Of a DNA stretch of 64,000 bases, positions 18,291 through 27,027 are shown one piece after another. Origin of the DNA: Mycolicibacterium insubricum (GTDB lineage Bacteria > Actinomycetota > Actinomycetes > Mycobacteriales > Mycobacteriaceae); the NCBI RefSeq assembly GCF_010731615.1, contig NZ_AP022618.1, positions 1,922,001 to 1,986,000 of the forward strand, given 5' to 3'. Numbering within the stretch: position 1 is the first letter of the stretch; every line of letters starts with the position of its first letter. The notes below the pieces were generated by a model, which worked only from the letters and a program-made list of their open reading frames with translations, was not told the origin of the DNA and did no database searches. A program made the translations under genes and the position numbers.

Positions 18291-18374
18291 GCACGCGATT
18301 CGAACGGCGAGGCCGTCGAACCCGTTGAATTCCCCTTGCCGCACGACGTTGCGGCGCCGGCATTCTCGGCAGCA

Positions 18375-19874
18375 ATGACCGCTCCGATCTGGATGGCATC
18401 TCCTCCGGAGGTGCATTCGGCGTTGCTCTCCACTGGACCGGGCCCGGGATCGTTGCTCGCAGCCGCGGCGGCATGGCAGTCGTTGAGCACCGAATACGCC
18501 TCGGCGGCTGACGAGTTGACAACCCTCCTCGGCGAAGTTCAGGCCGGCCCGTGGGAGGGGCCCAGCGCCGAGCAATACGTCGACGCACACGCGCCCTACC
18601 TGTCGTGGCTGGCAGAGACCAGTGCAAACAGCGCCATTACGGCGGCTCGGTACGGGACCGTCGCAGCGGCCTATGTCGCGGCGTTGGCGACCATGCCGTC
18701 ATTGCCCGAGTTGGCGGCGAATCACACGATTCACAGTGTGTTGGTCGGCACGAACTTCTTCGGGATCAATACAATCCCAATCGCACTCAACGAGGCCGAC
18801 TATGTGCGTATGTGGGTGCAGGCGTCCACCACAATGGAATTCTACCAAGGGGTTTCGGATGCTGCCGTGGCGGCGATGGCGCCCACGACCCCGTCTCCGC
18901 CGATAATGACGCCGGCCGGTGAGGTTTCTCGGACGGCCGCCGAGTCGTCGGCGCTCGCGGCTCAGGCTCTGGCTGTGGAATCCGGCGCGGCGCTGGACAG
19001 CAGCAACACCGTCTCCGATCAACTGACGACCTTCTTGCGCGACCCACTGGGCACCTTAATCCAGGTAATCGAGGATTTCATCCGCAATCCGGTGGCCGCG
19101 TTGGCTACGTGGCTGCCGTTGCTGCTGACACTCGGTGTGTTGGTTTACCTGGTGGTCTCGCAGGGATACTGGTTGGCTTGGGCGATGATAATCGCGACGC
19201 CGATCCTCGTGCCGCTACTCGTCATGGCAGTGCAGCAGTATCTGAATCCCGCGACTGATGAGGCGCCCGCCGATGCCGATGCCGATCGGCCGATCCGCGG
19301 CGACGCCGTGCGGGCAGACCGTCCCCAGCCGACGGCGGCGCTCGCGCCGGCACCCACTGGTTCCGGAAACTCCACCGGTTCTGGCCCTTCGACCTCAAGC
19401 TCGTCACCGGCGCCTTCACCGGCGGCCCCGGCGGCAACCACACCGCTCTTCCTGGTGTACGCGGCATCAGAGGAACCGCCGGCTAGTCGATTCGGACCGA
19501 CGCTCGATGAGGGCGGCAAGGCACCAGCTCCCGCCTCCGGATGCTCCGCGCCGGCAGCCACAGCGGCATCGGCTCGCTCTCGGGCTCGACGCAAACGTGG
19601 TGCACGAATGGAAGACCCAGCCCCACAGCACATGAACATCACCGTGGACGCCCATGTGGGCGAACCCGAGAGACCCCCAGGGCGCCAGAGCACTGCGTCG
19701 CTACGCGGCTCTGGGTCTCTCGGATCAGCCGGCACCATTCCCAAGACGATCACCACGGCAGGTCTTGTCTCGCGCGAAAACGCCGCCTTCGGTGCCGGTG
19801 CAGTGCCGTTGCTGCCAACCACGTGGGGTGCAGACCCCCATGAGAATGTTTCTCCGACCACACCTGATGACTGA
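18375..19874 (+). CDS. PPE family protein, PPW subgroup
   Basis: A 499-residue PPE protein. The N-terminal domain begins [19 protein letters not shown] and has the helix-turn WEG motif ([23 protein letters not shown]). A hydrophobic hairpin follows at about residues 220-285, then a Ser/Pro/Ala-rich linker. The C-terminus has [17 protein letters not shown] and PLLPTTW, matching the GFGT-like and PxxPxxW signatures of the PPW subgroup. PPE proteins are exported by ESX systems with PE partners, but no PE or ESX gene is near. The ATG is preceded by CATTCT and 8 nt; a TTG at 18336 would add 13 residues. The 3' end overlaps the next gene. Confidence 0.93.
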   Translation: MTAPIWMASPPEVHSALLSTGPGPGSLLAAAAAWQSLSTEYASAADELTTLLGEVQAGPWEGPSAEQYVDAHAPYLSWLAETSANSAITAARYGTVAAAYVAALATMPSLPELAANHTIHSVLVGTNFFGINTIPIALNEADYVRMWVQASTTMEFYQGVSDAAVAAMAPTTPSPPIMTPAGEVSRTAAESSALAAQALAVESGAALDSSNTVSDQLTTFLRDPLGTLIQVIEDFIRNPVAALATWLPLLLTLGVLVYLVVSQGYWLAWAMIIATPILVPLLVMAVQQYLNPATDEAPADADADRPIRGDAVRADRPQPTAALAPAPTGSGNSTGSGPSTSSSSPAPSPAAPAATTPLFLVYAASEEPPASRFGPTLDEGGKAPAPASGCSAPAATAASARSRARRKRGARMEDPAPQHMNITVDAHVGEPERPPGRQSTASLRGSGSLGSAGTIPKTITTAGLVSRENAAFGAGAVPLLPTTWGADPHENVSPTTPDD

Positions 19875-20619
19875 TCGGCACCTGACCTCTATGTTTGGGA
19901 ACATTCCGAAGCGCTATGCGACTTCGCCGCTGGACGCGCGAGCTCGCGCCGTCGCCGACCGACTGCACGCGCGTAGCCGCCGCCAGCTACTGCCCCCGGC
20001 GATGGTGCCATTGGTTGCTCGATCAGTCCGCAGCAAAATCGGTACCGGAAGTTGGGATTTCACCCAATCGCCGGATTCCCGGGAATGGCTCGCGGACAAG
20101 CTGGTCGCCTTGGATCCGGCCAAGGCTGCGCTGTGTTACCTGCTGTGCCGCGCGATCGGGGCCCGCCGAGTGGTCGAAGCGGGCACCTCGTACGGTGTGT
20201 CGACCATCTACCTGGCCGCTGCGGTGCGCGACAACATTGCCACCTTTGGGGGCAGCGGTCAGGTGATCGGGACCGAGCACGAAGCGGCGAAGGTCGTTGC
20301 GGCACAGCGCAACCTCACCGATGCCGGGCTGGCCGACCTGGTCGACGTGCGCGGTGGTGATCTGCGGGAGTCGTTGCGGAATGTCGGCGGCCCAGTCGAC
20401 TTCATGCTGATCGACATCTGGATTCCGATGGCGCTGCCCGCACTCGAGCGCGTACTACCCGCGCTGCGGCCGGGCGCCCTGGTGGTGTGCGACGAGGTGG
20501 TCCATGGACGTAAGGACTACCGGGACTACCTGTCGTTGGTTCGCGATCCGAGCGGCCCATTCCAGTCGGTCACGGTGCCGGGGCAGGGGGGTCTGGAGAT
20601 CTCGATGAAGCGGTTCTAA
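19867..20619 (+). CDS. Class I SAM-dependent methyltransferase (O-methyltransferase-like)
   Basis: A protein of about 250 residues. SAM-binding motif I is [19 protein letters not shown] (about residues 97-115); acidic loop VIGTEHE and motif [35 protein letters not shown] match catechol-O-methyltransferase-like enzymes. The start is uncertain: ATG 19867 overlaps the PPE stop (ATGACTGA), ATG 19840 lies inside the PPE gene, and ATG 19891 is downstream. The overlap makes co-translation with PPE likely. The substrate is unknown; lipid or secondary-metabolite methylation is only a guess. Confidence 0.82.
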   Translation: MTDRHLTSMFGNIPKRYATSPLDARARAVADRLHARSRRQLLPPAMVPLVARSVRSKIGTGSWDFTQSPDSREWLADKLVALDPAKAALCYLLCRAIGARRVVEAGTSYGVSTIYLAAAVRDNIATFGGSGQVIGTEHEAAKVVAAQRNLTDAGLADLVDVRGGDLRESLRNVGGPVDFMLIDIWIPMALPALERVLPALRPGALVVCDEVVHGRKDYRDYLSLVRDPSGPFQSVTVPGQGGLEISMKRF

Positions 20620-20705
20620 GTCTCGATCAGCCGATGAGGGGCACGGGCGGCGGCCCCAAGGCGGACTCCCGCCCTCTCAAGCGCCCTCTCAAGCGGTCGG
20701 GGCGT

Positions 20706-20970
20706 TTGCTGTTTTCAGCAACACCTCGACGCGGCCGGGTGGCTCGCCGCGCGAGCGTCCACCTGGCGCACGAGTGGCCAGTGGTGTCCGCGTTTCCCCA
20801 GGACAGGGTCCGCGCAGGCGTACGTGGTGGAGCGCTCGCGCAGTAGGTGGCCGCTCGCCGCCCCGCCGGAATCGGCGCCAGGGCGGTTCCGGTTGCGTTC
20901 GAGCCGCCCGGGCGTCGACCTCGGTGTGCCTGCGGGTTCGGGAACGACCCTGGCGTCGATCTCGGTGAGC
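20706..20970. repeat. Dispersed repeat, copy B (interrupted)
   Basis: This region repeats copy A (16091-16205) in three pieces. 20706-20750 holds the TTGCTG-TTTT-CAGCAA hairpin and ACACCTCGACG...GGGTGGCTCGCCGC. About 20847-20930 holds CGCTCGCCGCC, TTGCGTTCGAG and GGGCGTCGACCTCGG. 20952-20970 is a further GGCGTCGATCTCGGTGAG unit. About 100 bp of unrelated sequence separates the first two pieces. The intergenic span 20620-21173 holds no convincing gene. Confidence 0.6.
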
Positions 20971-20996
20971 GCGGCGAGCAATGGGCCGGGCGACCA

Positions 20997-21029
20997 GTGG
21001 AGCTAAGGGGATTCGAACCCCTGACCCCC
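20997..21029 (-). pseudogene. Remnant of tRNA-Ala 3' end (possible att core)
   Basis: A 33-bp exact copy, on the minus strand, of 16010-16042: variable loop end, complete T arm, 3' acceptor strand and AC of tRNA-Ala. The 5' two thirds of the tRNA are missing, so it cannot be functional. Such 3'-end pieces are the usual core left by tRNA-targeting integrases, but here the orientation is inverted rather than direct. Confidence 0.85.
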
Positions 21030-21173
21030 GATAGTTTGGCGTCGGCTGGGCCACGGTCCTGGCATTCTGCTGGCAGGTTACTGCAGGTCAGCTCAAACAC
21101 CCGTGCCGGCCGTCCTCGCGGCGTAGCTTCGCCCGATCACGGCACGGTGCCGCGCCTGAGACGGGTGATCGCC

Positions 21174-21545
21174 ATGAAGCAGTCGTTGCTCGGATTCCTG
21201 TCTACGGCAACGGCATCAGCAGTGGTCGCCGTCGCGGTGATGATGCCGGCCGCACACGCCGGCACCGGGGCGGATACGTCGAATCTGGACCACATCATCG
21301 AGACGCTCTACGACGACGTCCAATCCCGCTGCACGCCGACTCTGACGCCGCACTTTCAGCGCATTGACTGGGATCCCGGGTATCCCTACGGCGGCGGCGG
21401 ATCCGGTCGGATCGTCGATGACGCCCCGAGCCTGGGTGGCCCGTTTCAGGTGTGGTGGAATCTGGGTCCCGATCCGCCGAACGGCTACCGCTCGGTTCCC
21501 GCTGAGCCCCAAGGGTATTGGGACATCAACCTCGAATTCTGCTGA
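21174..21545 (+). CDS. Small secreted protein of unknown function
   Basis: A 123-residue protein with a clear signal peptide (MKQSLLGFLSTATASAVVAV... ending PAAHA). The mature part contains a Gly-rich turn (YPYGGGGSGRIVDD) and a C-terminal WDINLEFC; two cysteines. No family recognised. A GTG at 21165 in the same frame is an alternative start. It lies just outside the tRNA remnant, 145 bp downstream. Confidence 0.65.
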   Translation: MKQSLLGFLSTATASAVVAVAVMMPAAHAGTGADTSNLDHIIETLYDDVQSRCTPTLTPHFQRIDWDPGYPYGGGGSGRIVDDAPSLGGPFQVWWNLGPDPPNGYRSVPAEPQGYWDINLEFC

Positions 21546-21576
21546 GCTCGCGGAATTTGCGCGTACCGTGAGAGTC

Positions 21577-21945
21577 ATGCTGGAACCACTCCCGAACATG
21601 CCCGACGGCGTCATCGGCCTGCGGGCCGTCGGCACCATTGAACCCGCCGACTACACCAGCGTCCTGGACCCGGCCGTCGATGCGCGGGCGGCCACCGGCG
21701 AGAAGGTCAACATGGTCTACCTCGTCGGCGACGAGTTCGACCACTACAGCCTCGGCGGACTGTGGGAGGACGCCAAACTGGGCCTGCGCGACCCGCGCGT
21801 GTGGGGCCGCGTCGCCGTCGTCACCAATCACGACTGGCTGCGGCGCTCGGTCGCGATCTTCCGCCCGATCATGGGCGGGCACGCCCGGTTGTTCGATGTC
21901 GATCAGCTCGACGAGGCCACCGCCTGGGCGGCCGGGCAGGACTGA
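21577..21945 (+). CDS. SpoIIAA-like (STAS-fold) protein
   Basis: A 122-residue protein resembling the SpoIIAA-like family: GVIGLRAVGTIEPADYTSVLDPAVDARAATGEKVNMVYLVGDEF, then GLRDPRVWGRVAVVTNHDWLRR and HARLFDVDQLDEATAWA. These STAS-like proteins are small cytosolic proteins of unknown biochemical role. ATG 21577 is fixed by TACCGT (21564-21569) and a 7-nt spacer, a leaderless start. It converges with the SDR gene, the stops being one base apart. Confidence 0.82.
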   Translation: MLEPLPNMPDGVIGLRAVGTIEPADYTSVLDPAVDARAATGEKVNMVYLVGDEFDHYSLGGLWEDAKLGLRDPRVWGRVAVVTNHDWLRRSVAIFRPIMGGHARLFDVDQLDEATAWAAGQD

Positions 21946-21946
21946 C

Positions 21947-22714
21947 TCAGTCCTTCAGCATTCCCCGCGGGATTCGCGGGGCCAGCTGCACCGACTCGGG
22001 CACCACGGAGGAGTTGGCGCGGGCCATCGTCACCAGCGAGACCAGGGTGGCGGCCACGTCGTCGAGCTCGGACATCTTCTTGGGCAGCTGGCCGTGGGCC
22101 GTCCACTGCACGAACAATTCGTCGAGCAGTTCGCGGTCGGCGCCGCGCAGGATCTCGGTGCCCTCGGTGGGACCTATGCCGACCCGGATGATCGCCATGT
22201 CCGGATGCTCGTTGCGCCAGGACCGCAGCACCTCGTCGAGCGCGGCCTTGCTGGCGTCGTAGGCGGCGACGCCGGCGCGCGGGCGGCCCACCATCTGGCT
22301 GGAGGCGACCAGGACGACACCGTCTTCGCTCAGGTGTTCGCGGGCGGCGCGCAGCACACTGCTGGCACCGATGGTGTTCACCGTGTACGCGTGCATCCAG
22401 GTCGCGGCCTCGGTGTCCTCGATATGGGCGAACGGCACGACGGTGCTGGTGAACACCACCGCGTCCAGGCCGCCGAGCGCCTCGACGACGGCGGGCACCA
22501 CCCGGTTGATCGCTGCGGTCTCCTCGACGTCGAGGTCGAAGGACACCCCGCCGATCTCGGCGGCCAGTTCGGTCAGCAATTCGGTGCGACGGGCGGCGAC
22601 GGCGACCTTCGCGCCGCGCGCGGCGGCGTTCTGGGCCACCGCGCGACCGATGCCCGAGGAGGCCCCCACAACCAGCAGCCGCAGTCCGTCGGCGTCGCGA
22701 ATTTCACCGGTCAT
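21947..22714 (-). CDS. Short-chain dehydrogenase/reductase
   Basis: A 255-residue SDR. The nucleotide-binding motif is GASSGIG (about residues 17-23), an AARR segment after beta-2 suggests NADP(H), and the catalytic Tyr-x-x-x-Lys is YDASK with a Ser in VASSQ. The N-terminus MTGEIRDADGLRLLVVGAS is chosen over a GTG four codons upstream because GAGTGAGGCC gives ribosome-binding potential. The start of this gene faces the LLM/hydrolase operon, which is on the same strand 45 bp upstream, so these three may be read together. Confidence 0.88.
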   Translation of the reverse strand: MTGEIRDADGLRLLVVGASSGIGRAVAQNAAARGAKVAVAARRTELLTELAAEIGGVSFDLDVEETAAINRVVPAVVEALGGLDAVVFTSTVVPFAHIEDTEAATWMHAYTVNTIGASSVLRAAREHLSEDGVVLVASSQMVGRPRAGVAAYDASKAALDEVLRSWRNEHPDMAIIRVGIGPTEGTEILRGADRELLDELFVQWTAHGQLPKKMSELDDVAATLVSLVTMARANSSVVPESVQLAPRIPRGMLKD

Positions 22715-22759
22715 CGTTGGCCTCACTCTCGAAATGGCTGTCCGTGCTCTTAGGGCACC

Positions 22760-23695
22760 CTACGGGCTGTCGTTTCCAGCTGTGCCGGGGTCCGGCGTTT
22801 CCAGGTAGTCCAGCACCGCGGCGCACACCGCCTCGGGCGCGTCGAGCTGCAGAAAATGCCCCGCACCGTCGATCACCCGCACTCGGCTGCCGGCCGGCAG
22901 GTCCGCCGCCAGCCCGTCGGAGTAGCCGACCTGAATCGCCCCGTCCTGGGCACCCTGCAGATACAGGATCGGGATCCGCGGGGCGCCGAAGCGGTGGGCA
23001 TGCAGTTCGGCGTAACGCGGGTCGGGCCGGCGGTTGCGGACCATCGCCCGGTAGTAGCCCACCGCCGCCCGGCGGTGCACCGGGCTGGGCAGCGCGGCCA
23101 GGGCGTTGGCGACGTCGATATCGTCGGCGCCGGCATCGGTCCCCGGCGGGCCCCAGTCACGCCAAAGCCGCGGGATCACCCGCCCCAGGGTCCGTTCGGG
23201 CAGGCCCGGCAGCTGGAAGTACTGGATATACCAGCTCATCCGCAGCTGACGCAGCCCCATCATCAGCCCGTTCGCGATGCCGTTGCGGAACGCCCGGATC
23301 GTAGCCATCGGCGGGACCGACATCGAAACACACGCCGCGAAAGGGAAATTCGGCGTCGCCGCCAGTGCGTTGGTGGTAATGGCACCCCAGTCGTGGCCGA
23401 TCAGGACGGCGTCGGCGGGACTGCCGAAATGCCGGTGCACGGCCAGCGCGTCGTACATCAGCGCGCCGATCCCGTAGTCGGCGTCGGCGGGCACCCCGGT
23501 GGGCGCGTAGCCGCGGGTAAACGGGGCGATCACCCGGAAACCGCGATCGGCCAGCCGCGGCGCCAGTAGCCGCCAGCCCCATGCGCTGTCGGGGAACCCG
23601 TGCAGACACAGCGCCAACCGGCCATCGGGCGGGCCCCAGGCCAGCGCCCGCACGCTCAGCTGCGGCAGATCGAGCGTCAGTTCGTCCACGGACAC
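22760..23695 (-). CDS. Alpha/beta hydrolase, epoxide-hydrolase-like
   Basis: A 311-residue alpha/beta hydrolase. The oxyanion-hole motif is HGFPDS (32-37). The nucleophile elbow is GHDWGA with Asp102 rather than Ser, which is the pattern of epoxide hydrolases and haloalkane dehalogenases. The catalytic His is in GAGHFLQLDAP near the C-terminus. An epoxide or ester substrate cannot be chosen by sequence. It starts 6 nt after the stop of the upstream LLM oxidoreductase gene, so the two form an operon. Confidence 0.87.
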   Translation of the reverse strand: MSVDELTLDLPQLSVRALAWGPPDGRLALCLHGFPDSAWGWRLLAPRLADRGFRVIAPFTRGYAPTGVPADADYGIGALMYDALAVHRHFGSPADAVLIGHDWGAITTNALAATPNFPFAACVSMSVPPMATIRAFRNGIANGLMMGLRQLRMSWYIQYFQLPGLPERTLGRVIPRLWRDWGPPGTDAGADDIDVANALAALPSPVHRRAAVGYYRAMVRNRRPDPRYAELHAHRFGAPRIPILYLQGAQDGAIQVGYSDGLAADLPAGSRVRVIDGAGHFLQLDAPEAVCAAVLDYLETPDPGTAGNDSP

Positions 23696-23701
23696 CGCCG
23701 G

Positions 23702-24553
23702 TCAGAGTTCCAGCGCCGCGAGCTTTCCGGCCAGGTGCGCGATGTAGCCGGGGATCTCCTCCTCGGGCTTGTCCGGGAAGCCGTAGAGCACCTCGGTGAC
23801 TCCGAGTTCCTTCCAGTGCGCCAGTTTCTCCGGGTCGGGGCGGTAGTCCAGCGCGACGATGGTCGGGGCGCCCTCGCGGCCCTGCGCCGCCCAGGCGTCC
23901 TGCAGGCGTTTGACCGGCTCGTCGAGGTTGAAGTCGCGCGGAGTGGTGATCCAGCCGTCGGCGTACCGGGCGATCCACGCGCAGGTCTTCTCCGTCGCCC
24001 CCGCGCCCACGAGCACCGGGATATGGGACTGCGCGGGCTTGGGCCACGCCCACGACGGCCCGAAGTCGACGAACTCGCCGCGGTACTCGGCCTCCTCCTG
24101 CGTCCACAGCGCGTTCATGGCCTCCAGGTACTCCCGCAGCACGGTGCGACGGCGGCCGGCCGGCACATGGTGGTCGGCCAGTTCGTCGGTGTTCCAGCCG
24201 AATCCGACGCCGAGGGTGACCCGCCCGCCGGACAGGTGATCGAGGGTGGCCAGCGTCTTGGCCAGGGTGATCGGGTCGTGCTCGACGGGCAGCGCCACCG
24301 CGGTGGCCAGCCGGATGCGAGAGGTCACCGCCGCGGCGGTGGCCAGCGCCACCCACGGATCGAGGGTCCGCATGTACCGGTCGTCGGGCAGCGAGGAATC
24401 CCCGGTGGTGGGATGTGCGGCCTCGCGCTTGACCGGGATGTGGGTGTGCTCGGGCACGTAGAACGAGGAGAACCCGTTGGTCTCGGCCAGTGTCGCGGCC
24501 GCGGCCGGGGTGATCCCGCGGTCACTGGTGAACAGGACAAGCCCAAAATCCAT
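23702..24553 (-). CDS. LLM class F420-dependent oxidoreductase
   Basis: A 283-residue luciferase-like TIM-barrel protein. Signature segments are MDFGLVLFTSDRGITP, FSSFYVPEHTHIP, LDHLSGGRVTLGVGFGW and YADGWITTPRDF. The mycobacterial members mostly use F420. TLDHLSGGR and GVGFGW are typical of the TIGR03619-type subgroup. It begins a two- or three-gene minus-strand operon with the epoxide-hydrolase-like gene, and lies divergent to the Rieske oxygenase with a 306-bp control region between. Confidence 0.88.
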   Translation of the reverse strand: MDFGLVLFTSDRGITPAAAATLAETNGFSSFYVPEHTHIPVKREAAHPTTGDSSLPDDRYMRTLDPWVALATAAAVTSRIRLATAVALPVEHDPITLAKTLATLDHLSGGRVTLGVGFGWNTDELADHHVPAGRRRTVLREYLEAMNALWTQEEAEYRGEFVDFGPSWAWPKPAQSHIPVLVGAGATEKTCAWIARYADGWITTPRDFNLDEPVKRLQDAWAAQGREGAPTIVALDYRPDPEKLAHWKELGVTEVLYGFPDKPEEEIPGYIAHLAGKLAALEL

Positions 24554-24633
24554 CTCAGCTCATTTCTCGGTCGAGTCGCGGTGCGTCCACATCGGTGAAC
24601 CGGGTCGCGCAGCGCATACCGCCCGGCCTGATT

Positions 24634-24822
24634 CTGGACACTAGTCCAGGATAGGATGTCGTGGTCACGGTAACAAGACGGACCGGAGAAACCCTGCATT
24701 ACCTGCAGAGATCCTCGTGTCACGAGACGATCGCAGAAGTTGGGCGCGTTTGGATGCCGTGTTGAGTGGACAGATTTTCATACAGTTGTCCATGTTTGCG
24801 GCTAGCATCCGACGTGGACAAC
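24634..24822. promoter_or_regulatory. Divergent control region with repeated TGGACA half-sites
   Basis: The gap between the LLM gene and the Rieske gene holds several inverted repeats. CTGGAC-ACTA-GTCCAG is at 24634-24649. CTCGTG-T-CACGAG is at 24714-24726. GTTGTCCA (24785-24792) pairs with TGGACAAC (24815-24822), and a further TGGACA is at 24767-24772. A -10-like TAGCAT lies at 24803-24808, so the last pair brackets a promoter for the Rieske gene. This is the layout of a repressor-controlled promoter; the regulator is not identified. Confidence 0.5.
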
Positions 24823-24859
24823 CACGCGCACGCCCCGCGTTGGCAGAAAGGTTCACCCC

Positions 24860-25855
24860 ATGCCGAAACCGCCACTGTCGATGAAACCGACGGGCTGGTT
24901 CCAGGTCGCATGGTCCGACGAGATCGCCATCGGCGGGGTCCACACGATGACCTACTTCGGCCAGGACCTGGTGGCCTGGCGGTCCGAGTCCGGGGCGCTG
25001 ACCGTGATGAACGCCTACTGCGAACACCTCGGCGCCCACCTCGGCCACGGCGGCACCGTGATCGGCGAGGTACTGCAGTGCCCGTTCCACGGCTGGCAGT
25101 GGAATTGCGAGGGCCGCAATGTCTGCATCCCGTACGAGGACCGGCCCAACCGGGGCCGCCGGATCACCACCTACCCGGTCCTCGAACGCAACGCCTCGGT
25201 CTACATCTGGCACGACGAGGCGGGCCGCGCACCGTTTTTCGACGCCCCCGACGTGTTCGCCGGCTTCGAGGACGGCTCCTGCGCCGACGACTACTACCCG
25301 CAGCAGCGGCTGTTCGAACCGGCGAAGTCCATGCACCCGCAGTACGTGCTGGAAAACGGGGTCGACGTCGCCCACTTCAAATACGTGCACGGCACCCCGA
25401 TCAACCCGATCTTCACCCGCCACGACTTCGCCGAGCCGGTGTCCTTCGTCGACTTCACCATCACGTTCACCGGTGACGACGGCCAGCGGATCGAGGATGT
25501 GACCAGCGGGGTGCAGGCCATCAACGGCGGACTCGGCATCGCCGTCACCAAGAGCTGGGGGATGATCGACAACCGCACCATCTCCTGCATCACCCCGGTC
25601 GACGAGTTCGTCTCCGACGTCCGGTTCAGCGTCTACATCGGCCGCCCGCGCGCCGAGGTCCGCAATCCCGAACGCGCCGCGGTCAAGGCCGAGGAATTCG
25701 GCGCAGAGATCATCCGCCAGTTCCGCCAGGACATCGAAATCTGGTCGTACCAGCGCTATTCGGACCCGCCGGCGCTGACCCAGTCCGAAAACGCCGGGTT
25801 CACCGCTATCCGCAGCTGGGCCAAGCAGTTCTATCCCGACCATCAGCCGGCGTGA
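24860..25855 (+). CDS. Rieske non-heme iron oxygenase, KshA-like
   Basis: A 331-residue terminal oxygenase subunit. The Rieske [2Fe-2S] ligands are C54-x-H56 and C74-x-x-H77 (NAYCEHLGAHLGHG... LQCPFHGW). The mononuclear iron site is in ENGVDVAHFKYVHGTP. The size and motifs fit the KshA-type oxygenases that hydroxylate steroids or related ring compounds, which need a separate reductase; none is present here. GAAAGG lies 9 nt before the ATG. The next gene is a DapB-like dehydrogenase 33 nt downstream, likely co-transcribed. Confidence 0.9.
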   Translation: MPKPPLSMKPTGWFQVAWSDEIAIGGVHTMTYFGQDLVAWRSESGALTVMNAYCEHLGAHLGHGGTVIGEVLQCPFHGWQWNCEGRNVCIPYEDRPNRGRRITTYPVLERNASVYIWHDEAGRAPFFDAPDVFAGFEDGSCADDYYPQQRLFEPAKSMHPQYVLENGVDVAHFKYVHGTPINPIFTRHDFAEPVSFVDFTITFTGDDGQRIEDVTSGVQAINGGLGIAVTKSWGMIDNRTISCITPVDEFVSDVRFSVYIGRPRAEVRNPERAAVKAEEFGAEIIRQFRQDIEIWSYQRYSDPPALTQSENAGFTAIRSWAKQFYPDHQPA

Positions 25856-25888
25856 TCCGGCGCGAACTTTTCGAGAAAGGCCACCGCA

Positions 25889-26968
25889 ATGAGCAAACCG
25901 ATCCGGGTGTTCCAGGTCGCCACCGGCAATCTGGGTTCGGAGATGATCAAACGGATCGCCGGCGACCCGGATCTGGAACTCGTCGGCGTGCACTGCTACA
26001 CGCCGGAGAAGATCGGCCGGGACAGCGGTGAACTGGTCGGGTTGGCGCCCAACGGCGTCCGGGCCACCGGAACCGTCGAGGAGATCATCGCCGCCAAGCC
26101 CGACGTGCTGACCTTCCACGGCGTCTTCCCCGACGAGGACCTCTACGTGGCGGTGCTCGAAGCCGGCATCAACATCGTCACCACCGCGGACTGGATCACC
26201 GGCTGGCACCGCGACCACAACCACCCGCACCCGTCCGGGCGGCCGGTGTCGGACCTGCTCACCGAGGCGTGCCGCAAGGGAGGATCCACCTTCTACGGCA
26301 CCGGCATGAACCCCGGCCTCAACCAGATCCTGGGCGTCGTGTGCTCGGCCGACGTCGCCGAGATCGAGAACGTCACCACCATCGAATCCGTCGACGTCTC
26401 CTGCCATCACTCCCGCGACACCTGGGTCGAGGTCGGCTACGGACAGCCCGTCGACGACCCGGAGATCCCCGGCAAGCTGGAGAAGTTCACCCGGGTGTTC
26501 GCCGACAGCGTGCTGATGATGGCCGACGCGTTCGACCTGGAACTCGACGAGGTGCGATTCGAGTACGAACTGGGCGCCTGCACCCGCGACGTCGACCTGG
26601 GCTGGTACACCCTGCCCAAGGGCTCGCTCGGCGGCAACTACATCAAGTACCGGGGCATGGTCGACGGCGTCGCGCGGGTGGAAACCCACCTGGAGTGGCA
26701 GATGACCCCGCACACCGATCCCAGCTGGAACATCAAGGGCTGCTACATCACCCGGATCACCGGCGACCCGTGCATCTACAACAAGCACATGGTGTTCCCC
26801 AAGGCGGGCGTGGATCTCTCGGACCCCGCCGCATTCGCCTCGATCGGGATGACCGTCACCGGAATGCCCGCGCTGTACGCCATCCCGTCGGTGGTGGCCG
26901 CAGCTCCCGGCATCATCACCAGCAACGACCTGCCGTTGCGCGGGTTCGCCGGACGTTTCAAGCGCTGA
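25889..26968 (+). CDS. DapB/amine-dehydrogenase-like NAD(P)H oxidoreductase
   Basis: A 359-residue two-domain oxidoreductase. The Rossmann N-domain starts IRVFQVATGNLGSEMIKRIAGDPDLELVGVHCY; the body has GTGMNPGLNQILGVV, typical of a mycobacterial family annotated as dihydrodipicolinate-reductase or NAD(P)H-dependent amine dehydrogenase-like. It is not the lysine-pathway DapB (too long and lacking its usual motifs). GAGAAAGG precedes the ATG. A second member of the family is at 54557-55606, also directly after an oxygenase gene. The reaction is unknown. Confidence 0.8.
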   Translation: MSKPIRVFQVATGNLGSEMIKRIAGDPDLELVGVHCYTPEKIGRDSGELVGLAPNGVRATGTVEEIIAAKPDVLTFHGVFPDEDLYVAVLEAGINIVTTADWITGWHRDHNHPHPSGRPVSDLLTEACRKGGSTFYGTGMNPGLNQILGVVCSADVAEIENVTTIESVDVSCHHSRDTWVEVGYGQPVDDPEIPGKLEKFTRVFADSVLMMADAFDLELDEVRFEYELGACTRDVDLGWYTLPKGSLGGNYIKYRGMVDGVARVETHLEWQMTPHTDPSWNIKGCYITRITGDPCIYNKHMVFPKAGVDLSDPAAFASIGMTVTGMPALYAIPSVVAAAPGIITSNDLPLRGFAGRFKR

Positions 26969-27027
26969 GCACGGCGGCGCTCGGGGTGGGTGCGCCCTGA
27001 TCGGTGGCGCGGTCCACAATGGAGTCC

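Noticed and set aside
18336..18375. TTG start extending the PPE protein by 13 residues
   Set aside because: The PPE N-terminus conventionally begins close to the PPEVHSALL motif; ATG 18375 fits.
20627..21100. Plus- and minus-strand frames through the tRNA remnant
   Set aside because: They read through repeats and a tRNA fragment and have no protein-like composition.
24665..27019. 784-codon minus-strand open frame opposite the Rieske and DapB-like genes
   Set aside because: Both plus-strand genes carry clear motifs; the antisense frame is repetitive Gly/Val/Asp-rich with no domain.
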